Shown one piece after another: positions 18,001 through 28,434 of a stretch of 43,182 nucleotides of DNA. The position numbers were made by a program, and so were the translations under genes. How positions within the stretch are numbered: the first letter of the stretch is position 1; each line of letters begins with the position of its first letter. Below the pieces are notes generated by a model. That model did no database searches. It was given only the letters and a program-made list of their open reading frames with translations, and was not told where the DNA came from. Location: NCBI GenBank assembly GCA_964348665.1, contig CAYGDP010000030.1:1-43182 (forward strand), read 5' to 3'. This DNA comes from CAYGDP01 sp964348665 (GTDB lineage: Bacteria; Verrucomicrobiota; Verrucomicrobiia; Palsa-1439; CAYGDP01).

Positions 18001-21000
18001 CACCGGCGGCGTGGGCAACGACTCCCTCGTTGGCAACGACGGCAATGATATCTTTTTCTTTGACGCAGACGCGCCAATTGGCGCCGATACGGTTGTTGAA
18101 GCAAGTGGCGAGGGGAATGATACACTGGATTTCAGTCAAACGGCTCTCGCTGTCTCGGTGGATTTGAGTCAGGTGGGGATTTTCCAACCGATCAACAATA
18201 ATCTGCTCTTGGGGTTGAGCGGTAATATCGAAAATGTGGTCGGCGGCAGCGGTAACGACTGCCTTACTGGCAGCGCCGGCAACGAAACGCTAGCCGGTGG
18301 ACTGGGGGACGATACATATTTCTTCGATACGGACGCCACGCTTGGCGCCGACGTGATCACTGAAATTGCTGGCGGCGGCACCGACCGCATCAATTTCTTC
18401 AACACAACCACTTCAAACGTTATTGTCAGCCTCAATACGACAATCGCCCAAGCCGTGAACGCGAACTTGACGCTCACCTTAACCAACGTAGAGGTTGAGG
18501 ACGTCACTGGTGGTTCTTTGCACGACAGCCTGACTGGATCAGCTGCTAACAATCGCCTGGAAGGTTTAGTTGGTAATGATACCCTTACGGGTCTCGCGGG
18601 AAACGATACCTACGCATTTGATTTGGACGATTCGCTTGGCGCAGCCATTCAACTTGGCACGGATGTCATTGTCGACCCTGCCGGAAACGGCATGGGCGAT
18701 GCGCTCGATTTTACCGGCACAACTTCCATCAATCTCACAATTAATCTTACCACGGTCGGCTCCCAAGCAGTTGCCAGCAATCTTTCGCTCGACTTGGGTA
18801 ATGCCGAAATTGAAGTTCTCACTGGTGGCGACCGAAACGACACTCTCACCGGCAATGCCGTTAGCAATACGATCAACGGCGGCGCTGGCAATGATGTTCT
18901 CGATCCGGGGATCGGCAATGATTCCGTGGACGGCGGCGCTGGCATTGACGAAATCAAAGTGCGGCCGGTTTCCAGCGGCGTCACGACGTTCGACCCTGTC
19001 ACGAGCACGTTTACCCATCCGGATGGCTCGGTCGTGTTTAGCGGGATCGAATTTATCACCGCACTGGCAAGCGCTGCCGCGGGCGACACGCTCGTGGTAA
19101 ATGGCACCGGTGGCGATGATACGATTGGCGCGGCGGGAACTACGCTTCCGGACAGCGTTGGACCTGGCACGACCGGAATCAAGACAACTGGCGTCACCGC
19201 GCTCGATATTGCCCAAGCGATGGCGGATGACCAATCGTTTGTCACGGCCGCCAGCTTTGTCACCGTGCCTTCAGAAGGTACTCCGAATGCCATTGCCGAC
19301 CTTGAACTGGCCGGGTTTCCTTTGGTTGGTTCCACCTTCGGAATTCTGACCTCCGGCGATGCCAAGCTGGCTGACGATCCCAACAATGCACCCGGCTCCG
19401 GCGCCAACATCAACGGCAACAGTGTGCATGGTAACACTGATTTCGACGTGACCATCCTCCAAGTGGATGTCACCGTCCCCGTCGGCGTCAATTGTCTCTC
19501 GATCGATTTCCGTTTTCTCTCCGATGAATTTCCTGAATTCGTAAACTCCGGGTTCAACGATGCATTTATTGCCGAGTTGGATGTGACGACATGGACAGCC
19601 GTCGGCAGCACCATNNNNNNNNNNCCATCACAGCACCGGATAATTTCGCGTTTGATCCCGCGGGCAATGTCATCAGCATCAATGCCGCCGGTGTCACCAG
19701 CATGAATGCCACAAACGCCACCGGCACAACCTACGACGGAGGCACGCCTCTCCTGCGTGCGCGCACACCCGTCAGTCCCGGCGCTCACTCGCTCTTCCTC
19801 TCCATCTTCGATCAGGGTGACCACATTCTCGACTCGGCTGTTTTCCTCGACAACCTAAGTCTTAGCACTGTTCCGCCCAGCATTTGCACGCCGGGCGCCC
19901 AACCGCTCGGCAACGTCGCCGCCGTCAACGATTTTGCCAAAGTGTTCTTCGATAATTACGAGGCTCTCAACCTGAACGGTCTCGCCGGCAACGATGTTGT
20001 CGCAGTTTCCCCCACTGATTTTAGCGCGGTCTTGACCGCTGTCAGTCTCGACGGCGGCGCAGGCGCGAACGACCAAGTGCAGGTCAATGGTAGTTTCAGT
20101 GGCGAGACCATGACACTCCTTGCCAGTTCCGTCACCACCACCAACGAGCCGACCGTGAACTTTACGGGCATGGAAAGCGCCTCCCTGTCCGGGAACAGCG
20201 GCAATGACATCATGCTCACCAGTGGCAGCGTCATTCCCGTCACGCTCAATGGTGGTGTGGGGGATGATTCCCTCAACGCGGACGGAGATCTCCTGGGCGG
20301 CACGGGCAATGACACGATGATTGGCGGCGCTGGCAACAATGTCTTTACCGGCGGCGCTGGCAACGATCTTTATCTCTTTAATACGGATACGGCACAGGGT
20401 AGCGACACAATTACAGAACTGACCAACGAAGGAAACGACACTCTCAATTTTTCAGGCAGCACGATAAACTCCATTGTGGTTGACCTGGGCAGCACTTTGG
20501 CACAAGGGATGACCAATCTCACCCTGACCTTTACCAATCCTGAAGTTGAAAACGTCATTGGCGGTTCGCTGAACGATAGTCTTACTGGCAATGCGCTTGA
20601 TAACCGAATTGAAGGTGGCGCTGGCAACGACACACTCAACGGTCTCACCGGCAATGATACGTACGTCTTCAACGCCAGCAACGATCTCGGCAGCGATGTC
20701 ATTAACGATCCCGTTGGCAGTGGTTCTGCCGATGCGTTGGATTTCTCCGCGACTTCCAGTGCCGTTACCGTAGATGTCAATCTTCTCACCGGCAATGTTG
20801 TTACAGCCCCCTCCAACTTGACTCTTAACGTCGCCAACGCAGAAATCGAAATCGTCACGGGAGGCAGCGGCAATGATACGCTCATCGGAAACGCCACTGC
20901 CAATACACTGCAAGGTGGTCCCGGCAACGATTCGTTGGCAGGCAACGCCGGTAACGATACGTATCTCTTTAATGCCGACAATGGTCTTGGCACCGATACT

Positions 21001-22605
21001 GTCACCGAAGCGGCAGGGGGCGGCACCGATGTTCTCGATTTCTCTGCCAGCACCGTGGGCGTCCGGTTCGACCTCGGAATCGTGACCCAGCAAACAGTCG
21101 CCAATAATTTCCGATTGGTGGTCCCCGGCAACGTGGAAAACTTGACCGGCGGCGCTGGCGCGGACACGTTAAGCGGCGATTCCAACAGCAACACCATACT
21201 CGGCAATGGCGGAGGAGATCTTCTTGGAGGTGGCGCGGGAGCGGATAGCGTGGATGGGGGCGCCGGAAACGATGTATTGATCGGCTCGTTCTTGGTCGGG
21301 ATAGCCGTTGTCGGTGTGGATGGCAACGACACCCTGATCGGTGGCGCGGGCGATGATCTTCTGCTCGATGCTGTGGATCCTGTTTTGCGTCCCGCCGAAG
21401 GCGCGGGCGATGATTCACTCTCCGGTGGTGAAGGAAATGATACGCTCGGCGGTGGCTTTGGCAATGATACCCTCGACGGTGGCAACGGCACAGACAGGCT
21501 GTATGAAGCTGGAAACACAGACTTTACACTGACCAATGCCGCGTTAACTGGTGGTGGAGGGCTTGGTACCGATATCCTTACCAGCCTGGAAGAGGCTCGC
21601 CTCACGGCGGGCATTGGCAATAACAATCTCAACGCGTCCGCGTTCACCGGAAATGTAACCCTCGAAGGCAATGCCGGTCTTGATACCCTCATTGGCGGCA
21701 GCGGGAACGATTCGCTCGCTGGCGGGTTTGGAAATGATTCTCTCACAGGGAATCTAGGCAATGATACCATGGATGGCGGCGATAACCTTGATTCGCTCGT
21801 CGAAACCGGTGATTTCAGTTTCACTCTTTTTACCGGCGCGCTGCAAGGCATCGGTGTTGATATTTTGGCCAATATCGAAACTGCCGTCATCACTGGCGGT
21901 AGCGGCGGCAATGTCCTCGACGCAGCCCGGTTCACCGGTCGCGTCACTCTCTTCGGGGCCGGCGGCAATGATACCCTCCGCGGAAGTCTCGGCGATGATT
22001 TGCTCGACGGCGGCACCGGCACCAATACCGTGGATTATCAATTCGCGCCGCTCGGCGTCAAAGTCAGGCTCTTGGATAAAGTCAACACAGGTTTCCAACA
22101 GCTAGGCAAAGCGGGCGGCAACGGCAAGGATTCCCTCCTCGATATCCAAAATATCATGGGGTCGCTCTTCGACGATAATCTGTTCGGGAATGCCCTGACC
22201 AACGCCATCCAGGGTCTCGCTGGGATCGATCATATCCATAGCGGCAAAGGCGGCAACGACACGCTGGACGGCGGAGAAGGCGATGACGTTCTTCGTGCCC
22301 TTCTCGGAAGCGTTTCGCTCCTCGGCGGCGCCGGCAACGATAAATTAATCTCTGGCGTCGGTAATGATATCCTGGACGGTGGCGCCGGTAGCGATACGCT
22401 CATCGCTGGCACGGGCGCCGATTCCCTAATCGGTGGCAGCGAGAATGATTTCCTCTTTGGCGATGCCGGCAATGATACTCTTCGCGGGGATGCTGGCTCC
22501 GATGATTTGCACGGTGGACTCGGCTATGACCTTCTCTTCCGCGATTCTGTTGATCGGGATGTGAACCTGGGCGGCTCCGGTCCCGATGGCGGGTTGATTC
22601 TCTAG
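15038..22605 (+). CDS. Giant RTX-like Ca-binding repeat protein with choice-of-anchor-L-like domain
   Basis: This is one gene of about 2,500 residues interrupted by the N run at 19615-19624. The frame differs across the Ns, which only reflects the unknown gap length. The ATG at 15038 has AGGAGG 7 bases upstream. The N-terminus is basic (MSLRRLRRGLNWGQ) and is followed by AEPLEGRIAP at about residue 45, a motif recurring at the start of large exported PVC proteins. Most of the rest is GGxGNDxLxG nonapeptides, the Ca-binding beta-roll signature. These alternate with about 98-residue modules of the type YxFDADxxLGTDxI...LDFS...VTGGSxND; eleven such modules start near 15719, 16200, 16496, 16796, 17090, 18050, 18316, 18609, 20370, 20661 and 20960. 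A domain at about 19180-19870 (DFRFLSDEFPEFVNSGFND, FDQGDHILDSAVFLDNL) resembles choice-of-anchor-L. It is presumably secreted or surface-bound; no secretion genes adjoin. Confidence 0.93.
19615..19624. other. Assembly gap (10 Ns) inside the giant gene
   Basis: The ten Ns fall in the choice-of-anchor-L-like domain, between DVTTWTAVGST and ITAPDNFAFDPAGN. The frame before and after is different, as expected if 10 is a placeholder. The missing stretch is probably short, because the domain is otherwise complete on both sides. Confidence 0.97.
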
Positions 22606-22619
22606 CGGATTTCCCAGCG

Positions 22620-22648
22620 TTGACAACGTTGAATCCGCCCTTTACTCT
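22620..22648 (+). promoter_or_regulatory. Predicted promoter of the DUF6807/MFS/TIM/PQQ operon
   Basis: TTGACA at 22620-22625, a 17 bp spacer and TACTCT at 22643-22648. Transcription would begin near 22655, upstream of the ATG at 22668 and downstream of an in-frame TTG at 22620. This supports the later start for the gene. Confidence 0.4.
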
Positions 22649-22667
22649 GCCCGTCCAACAGGCAGTC

Positions 22668-23633
22668 ATGGGATCCATCAAAAACTTCTTGCTCTTTCTT
22701 TTCATCCCGCGACTATTGGTTCCGTTCGCCTGCGCCGAGGAGAAAATCGTGACAACCGACAAAGCCGCAGAGATATCGCTCGACGGAAAACTTTTCACCC
22801 GCTACGTTTTCGCTGGCGCGCCCAAGCCTTTTTTTTATCCCGTTATCGGTCCAACCGGCAAAGCTGTCACGCGCGCCTATCCGATGGAAAAAGTCGCGGG
22901 CGAATCCAGCGATCATCCGCATCAGCGCTCGATTTGGTTCACGCATGGCGCCGTCAACGGCGTGGATTTTTGGAGTGAAACACCGGCCGCCGGGAAACAA
23001 GTCCAGCGGACTTTGATGCCCGGAAAAGATGGTCACATCTCCGTGTGCGACTGGTTCACCGTGGATAACAAAAAAATCTGCGAAGATACCCGCACATTCC
23101 GGTTCTTCTCCAGCCCGTCCACTCGCGGGATGGACGTTGTTTGGCAGATCAAAGCCAGCGAAGGCGCGCTCACCTTCGGCGATACCAAGGAAGGCAGCTT
23201 TGGCATCCGCCTCGCCGATACGATGAAAGTGAAAGGCGGCGGCGGTCATATCGAAAATTCCCGTGGCGAGAAAGATGGCGACACCTGGGGGAAACGTGCC
23301 GAATGGGTGGATTACTACGGTCCCGTCGAAGGCGAAACTCTCGGCATCGCCATTTTCGATCATCCCAAGAACTTCCGGCACCCGACCTACTGGCACGTGC
23401 GCGACTACGGCCTCTTTGCCGTCAATCCATTCGGCATCCATGACTTCGATGTCGAATACGTCAAGGACGCGAATGGCAAAGAGAAGATCGTTCGCCGCCA
23501 GCCGAAAGGCGCTGGTGATTACACCGTTCCCGCCGGTGAAACTCTGACACTGCGCTACCGCATCCTTGTTCACAAAGGCGACACCGCCTCCGCTAAAATC
23601 GCCGATGCGTGGAAGGAATATTCCGCGAAATGA
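22668..23633 (+). CDS. DUF6807 (PmoA-like) family protein, exported
   Basis: This encodes 321 residues from the ATG at 22668. The signal peptide KNFLLFLFIPRLLVPFACAE begins right there, and a possible in-frame TTG at 22620 would precede the predicted transcript. The conserved DUF6807 block DHPHQRSIWFTHGAVNGVDFW lies near residue 80, and later parts include HPTYWHVRDYGLFAVNPFG. These beta-sandwich proteins are often called PmoA family in annotations, but they are not methane monooxygenase subunits. They occur in PVC and Bacteroidetes sugar-utilisation loci, probably acting on or binding carbohydrates. The stop overlaps the MFS start (ATGA, 23630-23633). A paralogue lies at 30245-31297 in the convergent operon. 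Confidence 0.9.
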   Translation: MGSIKNFLLFLFIPRLLVPFACAEEKIVTTDKAAEISLDGKLFTRYVFAGAPKPFFYPVIGPTGKAVTRAYPMEKVAGESSDHPHQRSIWFTHGAVNGVDFWSETPAAGKQVQRTLMPGKDGHISVCDWFTVDNKKICEDTRTFRFFSSPSTRGMDVVWQIKASEGALTFGDTKEGSFGIRLADTMKVKGGGGHIENSRGEKDGDTWGKRAEWVDYYGPVEGETLGIAIFDHPKNFRHPTYWHVRDYGLFAVNPFGIHDFDVEYVKDANGKEKIVRRQPKGAGDYTVPAGETLTLRYRILVHKGDTASAKIADAWKEYSAK

Positions 23634-24958
23634 GTAATCCCGACGCCGCTGAACACGAGCAGCATCTCAAATGGTATCAAGGCCTTGACCGGTATTGCTG
23701 GGTTGTGCTTTTCCTCGCAGCGCTCGGCTGGCTCTTCGATACGATGGATCAGAACATCTTTAACCTCGTGCGCAAGCAGTCGTTGGAAGAGTTGCTCCAT
23801 GCGCATTACTCGGCGGAGGAGCTTCCCGGCGCGGTGAAAGAAATCGGTGGTTACGTGACGGCAATTTTTCTTGTTGGCTGGTCGGTGGGTGGGTTTATCT
23901 TTGGCCTGCTCGGCGACAAGCTTGGCCGGGTGCGCACAATGGTTCTAACGATCATCACGTATGCATTTTTTACTGGCTTGAGCGGCTTCGCGCAGACGTG
24001 GGAGCAATACGCGGCGTTCCGTTTCCTCACCGCGCTGGGAGTTGGCGGCGAATGGGCGGCCGGCGCGGCGATAGTCGCGGAGGTTTTTCCCCGCCGTTCG
24101 CGGGCGATGGCGCTCGGCTTTTTGCAATCGCTCTCTGCGATAGGCAACATGATGGCGGCAGGGATCACGTTCGGGCTGGCTTACATCCCCGAGTCTTCGT
24201 GGCGCTGGGCGTACTTTGTCGGCGCTGCCCCCGCGTTGCTGGTGGTTTTTGTCATGCGCTCGCTCAAGGAGCCGGAGCGCTGGCAGCAAGCCAAACAAGA
24301 GGCGGCGGCAGGGAAAGAGATGGGGGCGATCCGCGAACTCTTCACAAATCCCGAATATCGTCGGAATACCATCGCGGGATTGCTGCTCGGCCTGGCCGGT
24401 GTCGGTGCGCTATGGGGGATTGGCTTTTTTGGTACCGACCTCCTATTGGGCACTCTGCAGGGTAAATCCAAGGCAGAGATGGACAAACTCAAGAGCATAG
24501 AATTTTTTATCCGTCAGTTCGGAGCGATGCTGGGGATGTATGCGTTCGCGGCATTTTGCCAAAAGTACAATCGCCGCCGTGCCTTTGTGGTTTCCTTCGC
24601 GCTGGCTTGGATTTCGTTGCTGGCGTATTTCTGGGTCGTCAGCCGATTTACGGGGGATACTGCGTTTTGGGTTGCCGTCGTCCTTGGTTTTATCATGGGC
24701 TTCTGTACGCTCGGACCGTTTTCGGGTTACACGGTCTATTTTCCCGAATTGTTTCCCACGCGACTTCGAACGACTGGCTGCGGTCTTTGCTACAACGGCG
24801 GTCGCCTCATCGCTGCACTCGCGCCGTTTGCGCTGGGCGCTCTCTCCAAAAAATGGGGATTACCCGTCGCTGCCACCATCGTGTCGTTTGTGTATGTATT
24901 TGGTTTCATTGGCGCGTGGCTTGGGCCCGAAACGAAAGGAAAACCATTACCCGAATGA
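23630..24958 (+). CDS. MFS transporter (probable metabolite:H+ symporter)
   Basis: This encodes 442 residues from the ATG at 23630, which overlaps the upstream stop; the start at 23609 would lie inside the upstream gene. Twelve spans are implied. The MFS signature between spans 2 and 3 is GDKLGRVRTMV, and the stretch GVGGEWAAGAAIVAEVFPRRSRA is typical of the sugar/carboxylate MFS branch (ALGVGGEW..). The second-half loop motif is FPTRLRTTGCGLCYNGGR. It probably imports the substrate of the operon, a sugar acid or related carboxylate by family habit, but the exact substrate cannot be read. The stop overlaps the next start by ATGA (24955-24958). Confidence 0.92.
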   Translation: MSNPDAAEHEQHLKWYQGLDRYCWVVLFLAALGWLFDTMDQNIFNLVRKQSLEELLHAHYSAEELPGAVKEIGGYVTAIFLVGWSVGGFIFGLLGDKLGRVRTMVLTIITYAFFTGLSGFAQTWEQYAAFRFLTALGVGGEWAAGAAIVAEVFPRRSRAMALGFLQSLSAIGNMMAAGITFGLAYIPESSWRWAYFVGAAPALLVVFVMRSLKEPERWQQAKQEAAAGKEMGAIRELFTNPEYRRNTIAGLLLGLAGVGALWGIGFFGTDLLLGTLQGKSKAEMDKLKSIEFFIRQFGAMLGMYAFAAFCQKYNRRRAFVVSFALAWISLLAYFWVVSRFTGDTAFWVAVVLGFIMGFCTLGPFSGYTVYFPELFPTRLRTTGCGLCYNGGRLIAALAPFALGALSKKWGLPVAATIVSFVYVFGFIGAWLGPETKGKPLPE

Positions 24959-25815
24959 ACCGACGAAAATTCTTTAAAAATACCGCGCTGGCAGCGACCT
25001 CGCTCGCCGCGCCGCAGTTTTTGCGCGCACAGGAGGCCAAACGCAAAATGAAACTTGGACTTGTCAGTTGGAATGTCGCCTCGACTTGGACATTGCAGGA
25101 AACCCTCGATATCTGCCGCGCCGCGCAGATCGAAGGCGTCGAGTTCCGCACCACCCACAAACACGGCGTCGAACCCTCCCTCACACCAGCCCAACGCGCC
25201 GACGTGAAGAAAAAATGCGCCGACGCCGGCGTTACGATTTGGGGACTCGGCACCACTTGTGAATTTCACTCGCCCGATCCCGCCGTGGTGAAGAAACACA
25301 TCGCTACCTGCGGGGATTTCGTCAAGCTCGCCGCCGATCTCGGCGCGCGCGGCGTCAAAGTCCGCCCCAATGGGTTGCCCAAGGAAGTGCCCATCGAAAA
25401 AACTCTCGCACAGATTGGCTCATCGCTCGTCGAGTGCGGCAAGGTCGCCGCCGATCACGGTGTCGAAATCTGGGTCGAAGTCCATGGTGGTGGTACACAG
25501 GACCCTCCGAATATGAAAACCATCATGGATGCCTGCGACCATAAAAGCGTCGGTGTTTGCTGGAACTCAAACGGCACGGATGTGAAAGCTGGTTCCGTGA
25601 AATGGGCGTTCGATTTACTCGGCAAACGAATCCTCTCCTGTCACATCAACGATCTCTGGTCGGGGTATCCGTGGCGCGAACTGTTCACGCTCCTGCGCGA
25701 GAACGATTACAACCGCTTCACTCTTTGTGAATACAGCAAGAGTCTCCCCGCCGCTGAAGGCGCCGAGTTCATGAAAAAATATCGCGCCAAATGGCTCGAA
25801 CACACCTCCGCCTAA
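24955..25815 (+). CDS. Tat-exported xylose-isomerase-like TIM-barrel protein
   Basis: This encodes 286 residues. The start NRRKFFKNTALAATSLAAPQ is a twin-arginine signal, so the protein folds before export. The mature part is of the AP-endonuclease-2/sugar phosphate isomerase type: KLGLVSWNVASTWTLQETLD (strand 1), EGVEFRTTHKHG, VEIWVEVHGGG with a Glu and His likely to bind metal, SVGVCWNSNGTD, and ILSCHINDLWSG with a further His and Asp. In this superfamily these residues hold a divalent metal for sugar isomerisation, epimerisation or elimination. It is coupled by ATGA to the MFS gene and is followed after 1 bp by a PQQ-like propeller. A periplasmic role on a sugar derivative is inferred. Confidence 0.9.
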   Translation: MNRRKFFKNTALAATSLAAPQFLRAQEAKRKMKLGLVSWNVASTWTLQETLDICRAAQIEGVEFRTTHKHGVEPSLTPAQRADVKKKCADAGVTIWGLGTTCEFHSPDPAVVKKHIATCGDFVKLAADLGARGVKVRPNGLPKEVPIEKTLAQIGSSLVECGKVAADHGVEIWVEVHGGGTQDPPNMKTIMDACDHKSVGVCWNSNGTDVKAGSVKWAFDLLGKRILSCHINDLWSGYPWRELFTLLRENDYNRFTLCEYSKSLPAAEGAEFMKKYRAKWLEHTSA

Positions 25816-25816
25816 G

Positions 25817-27064
25817 ATGCTCACACGGGTTTTGCTCGCCTTGGTAGTTGTTTGCGAAGTCGCGCGCGCGGACGATTGGCCGCAGTATCGCGGCCCCAAC
25901 CGCGACGGCGTTTCGCGCGAGAAAGACTGGTCATGGCAATGGCCTGCCGAAGGTCCCAAACGACTCTGGAAAGCTTCCATCGGGATCGGCTCGGCCTCCG
26001 TCGCCATCTCGCGCGGTCGCGCTTTCACTCTCGGTTGGTCACCCGACAAACCTGACGGGGTAGGCAAGGAAACTTTGTTCTGTTTCGATGCCGATACCGG
26101 CGCACTGCAGTGGAAGGAATCGTATCCTGTCCAAAACTTTGCTTTCGACCACGAAGGTGGTTCCGGCACAACTCCGACTGTGGATGGCGATTTTGTTTAC
26201 ACACAAAGCCGCGGCGGACATCTTGCATGCTTCGAAGTTGCCACCGGCAAACTTGTGTGGACGCGCGAGCTTGCTGCCGAATTCAGCGGCAAACCGCCGT
26301 TTTACGGCTATACCGGCTCACCACTGGTGCTCGATGATAAACTCATCGTCGTGCCGGGAGCGACGAATGCCTCGACTGTCGCGCTCGACAAACGCACCGG
26401 CAAGGAGCTATGGCGCAGCGGCAGCGATCCCGCCGCGTATGCCGCGCCGATTGCTTTCGTGTCCGGCCAAAAGAAATGCGTCGCTGTCTTCAATTTTTCC
26501 GGGCTAGTGGCAATGGACGCCGCTTCTGGTAAAGAGCTGGGACGATTCGATTGGAAAACGATGTCACCGCGCAAAACAAGTATCAACGCCCCCACGCCGA
26601 TCGCGCTCGGCGATGAAATCTTCCTCACCTCCGGCTACGGACGCGGGTGCGCCCTGCTTCGGCTCGGCGCGGACGGATTCAAACCAGTCTGGCAAGGCGC
26701 CGGAATGCGCGCACATTACAGTGGCCCGGTGTTGCACCAAGGTCATCTTTACGGATTCGACAACAATAACGAATGGTTTGGTCGCGCGGAATTTGCCTGT
26801 GCCGACTGGAAAACAGGCCAGCAGAAATGGTCGTCCCGCTCCTTCGGCTGGGGAAGCGTCATTGTTGCCGGCGATAAATTGATCGTTGTTGGTCGAATGG
26901 GCGAACTCGCCATCGCGGACGCTTCGCCAGCCGGCTACAAGGAACTCGCCCGCACACAACTTATCGGGGGCACCGTTCGTTGCGAACCCGCCTTCGCCAA
27001 TGGCCGACTCTACCTCCGCAACATCAGCGGCGATTTGATTTGCGTGGATTTGCGGGCAAAATAA
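25817..27064 (+). CDS. PQQ-like beta-propeller protein, exported
   Basis: This encodes 415 residues with a signal peptide (MLTRVLLALVVVCEVARAD). The N-terminal DDWPQYRGPNRDGVSREKDW is the usual opening of PVC outer-membrane-assembly-like PQQ propellers. Propeller blades carry AxDxxTGxxxW patterns: CFDADTGALQWKESY, CFEVATGKLVWTREL, ALDKRTGKELWRSG, AMDAASGKELGRFDW. There is no Cys-Cys pair or haem motif, so it is probably not an alcohol dehydrogenase. Such proteins may bind PQQ or serve only as scaffolds. It is the last gene of the rightward operon and ends 44 bp from the convergent operon. Confidence 0.9.
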   Translation: MLTRVLLALVVVCEVARADDWPQYRGPNRDGVSREKDWSWQWPAEGPKRLWKASIGIGSASVAISRGRAFTLGWSPDKPDGVGKETLFCFDADTGALQWKESYPVQNFAFDHEGGSGTTPTVDGDFVYTQSRGGHLACFEVATGKLVWTRELAAEFSGKPPFYGYTGSPLVLDDKLIVVPGATNASTVALDKRTGKELWRSGSDPAAYAAPIAFVSGQKKCVAVFNFSGLVAMDAASGKELGRFDWKTMSPRKTSINAPTPIALGDEIFLTSGYGRGCALLRLGADGFKPVWQGAGMRAHYSGPVLHQGHLYGFDNNNEWFGRAEFACADWKTGQQKWSSRSFGWGSVIVAGDKLIVVGRMGELAIADASPAGYKELARTQLIGGTVRCEPAFANGRLYLRNISGDLICVDLRAK

Positions 27065-27108
27065 ATCTGTTGTGTTCAAACGCGTACAACGATTCGTGGT
27101 TGGTCAGT

Positions 27109-28434
27109 TTAATGTCCTAACCCGACCTTGTCCAATCCGCCTGTCTCGATCATTCCGTTGCGGACAGTGAAAACGCAGGGATATTTCTTCGCCCATTCGA
27201 CGTTAGCGGTTGGGATATACTGTCGCGCGTTGCCCTCAATCGCCGCAACCGGCCCGATGTGCGCCGCCAATCCTGCCGAGTGCAGGAATGATTGTCCGGG
27301 ACAAGTGAGGTCTTGCACGCAGAGAAACATCCCGAGTTTCTGTGCTGCTGCGGCCATCAAGAGGGCTTGCGACTGGCCTTTGCACGCTTTCAACGCAACG
27401 CCCGTGTAACCCTGCTCTCGCGCCAGCAACAGCGATTCGTAATCAGTCAGCGATTCGTCAATCACCACCGGCTTCAATATTGCCGCGGCGTGCATTTTGT
27501 TTTCGGGATGCGCCCGCAAATCCCGCGCCGTCGGCTGCTCTACGTATTGCACTCGTGCGAACGTTTCTGGATTTTTTTCCTGCACGCGCCGCAACACTTC
27601 CAACAAATAGTCGACACTCTTACATTGCTCGTTGAAATCCAGCGAATAATTCCAATTCGTGACGCCACGTTTCTTTTGTGCTTCGTTCGCTACTCGATCC
27701 ACCGCCAGAATCCGCTCAATGTCCCAATTTGCGTCATCGCCGTTGAGCTTGATTTTCAAGTGAGTCAATCCGTCCCGGATGATCCATTTGCCGAGTGTGT
27801 TCGGAAGACCATCGTCGAGCCGTTCCTTCACATCGGCATCCGTGAGGGCATCTAGCGCGCCGACCAAATGATAGAGCGGCAGGCACCGCTTCGGTCGGCG
27901 CAAAGAATATTGATCGGGAAACTCGCCCGCAAATGAATCGTCGAGATATCGCGAAAGATCGGCATTCATCCAATCTGCATCGTAGCAATCATAGACGTGC
28001 TGACCGTGGACTTTGCCGTATGCGTCGTGAAGCGCAGCGTCGAACGGGCTGAAGACGACGAGTGCGCAGAGCTTCGGCATATTACCGGCAAGCTTCAGAA
28101 TTTCTGGCTCTAACTGGTGCGAAAGTTCAATTGGGTGCGCACAGAGATTCGCACTCGGGATCATTCCGGCAATTTTCTCCGATAGCGATTGCATCGCTTT
28201 GACGCGCTCGGGTTCAGTAATCGTTTTGCTTGGCCATGCCCAAATCGCGGAGAGGGGCATGGAGCCGGTGCCTTCGGCCTCGCGACCATCGCGCGTGCGG
28301 ACGCCCACCGTTACGTTCAGCACCACGCAGTTGGTCACAGCCACACCGCCGAATTTCATCGGGGTACGGTAGTTGTGCTGCTCGTAACTGACGCGCGCGT
28401 CGAGGATGGAGATGTCGGTGGGGAGAGTTTTCAA
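27109..28434 (-). CDS. Enolase-superfamily enzyme (mandelate racemase/muconate lactonizing type)
   Basis: This encodes 441 residues from a TTG start that overlaps the upstream stop (TTGA, 28434-28431). The start is supported by the beta-strand SILDARVSYEQHNYRTPMKFGG, which an internal ATG would cut. The barrel shows the expected ligands and bases: a KxK motif in THLKIKLNG, Asp in YSLDFNEQ, Glu in VQYVEQPT, Asp in VVIDESLTD, and a second Lys in VALKACKGQ. This Lys/Lys layout is that of muconate lactonizing enzymes, dipeptide epimerases and o-succinylbenzoate synthases, in contrast to the His-based mandelate racemase group. An acid-sugar or lactone substrate would fit the operon, but specificity is unknown. 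It is the last gene of the leftward operon. Confidence 0.88.
   Translation of the reverse strand: MKTLPTDISILDARVSYEQHNYRTPMKFGGVAVTNCVVLNVTVGVRTRDGREAEGTGSMPLSAIWAWPSKTITEPERVKAMQSLSEKIAGMIPSANLCAHPIELSHQLEPEILKLAGNMPKLCALVVFSPFDAALHDAYGKVHGQHVYDCYDADWMNADLSRYLDDSFAGEFPDQYSLRRPKRCLPLYHLVGALDALTDADVKERLDDGLPNTLGKWIIRDGLTHLKIKLNGDDANWDIERILAVDRVANEAQKKRGVTNWNYSLDFNEQCKSVDYLLEVLRRVQEKNPETFARVQYVEQPTARDLRAHPENKMHAAAILKPVVIDESLTDYESLLLAREQGYTGVALKACKGQSQALLMAAAAQKLGMFLCVQDLTCPGQSFLHSAGLAAHIGPVAAIEGNARQYIPTANVEWAKKYPCVFTVRNGMIETGGLDKVGLGH

Noticed and set aside
19591..19705. Apparent frameshift or two separate genes at the N run
   Set aside because: The frame change coincides exactly with ten placeholder Ns inside one recognisable domain, so it reflects unknown gap length.
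20370..22025. Long open frame (551 codons) antisense to the giant RTX-like gene, and similar ones at 18649-19824 and 15199-17634
   Set aside because: They are Pro/Ser/Leu-rich translations of the complement of Gly-Asn-Asp repeats. The sense strand has a ribosome-binding site, conserved motifs and a continuous frame.
15500..22500. CRISPR-like or microsatellite array suggested by regular GGCAACGAT-type words
   Set aside because: The repeats are in frame, translate to Ca-binding nonapeptides and have no unique spacers.
22668..23633. Methane monooxygenase subunit (PmoA)
   Set aside because: The family label PmoA for DUF6807 proteins is misleading. There is no multi-span membrane domain and no particulate methane monooxygenase motif.
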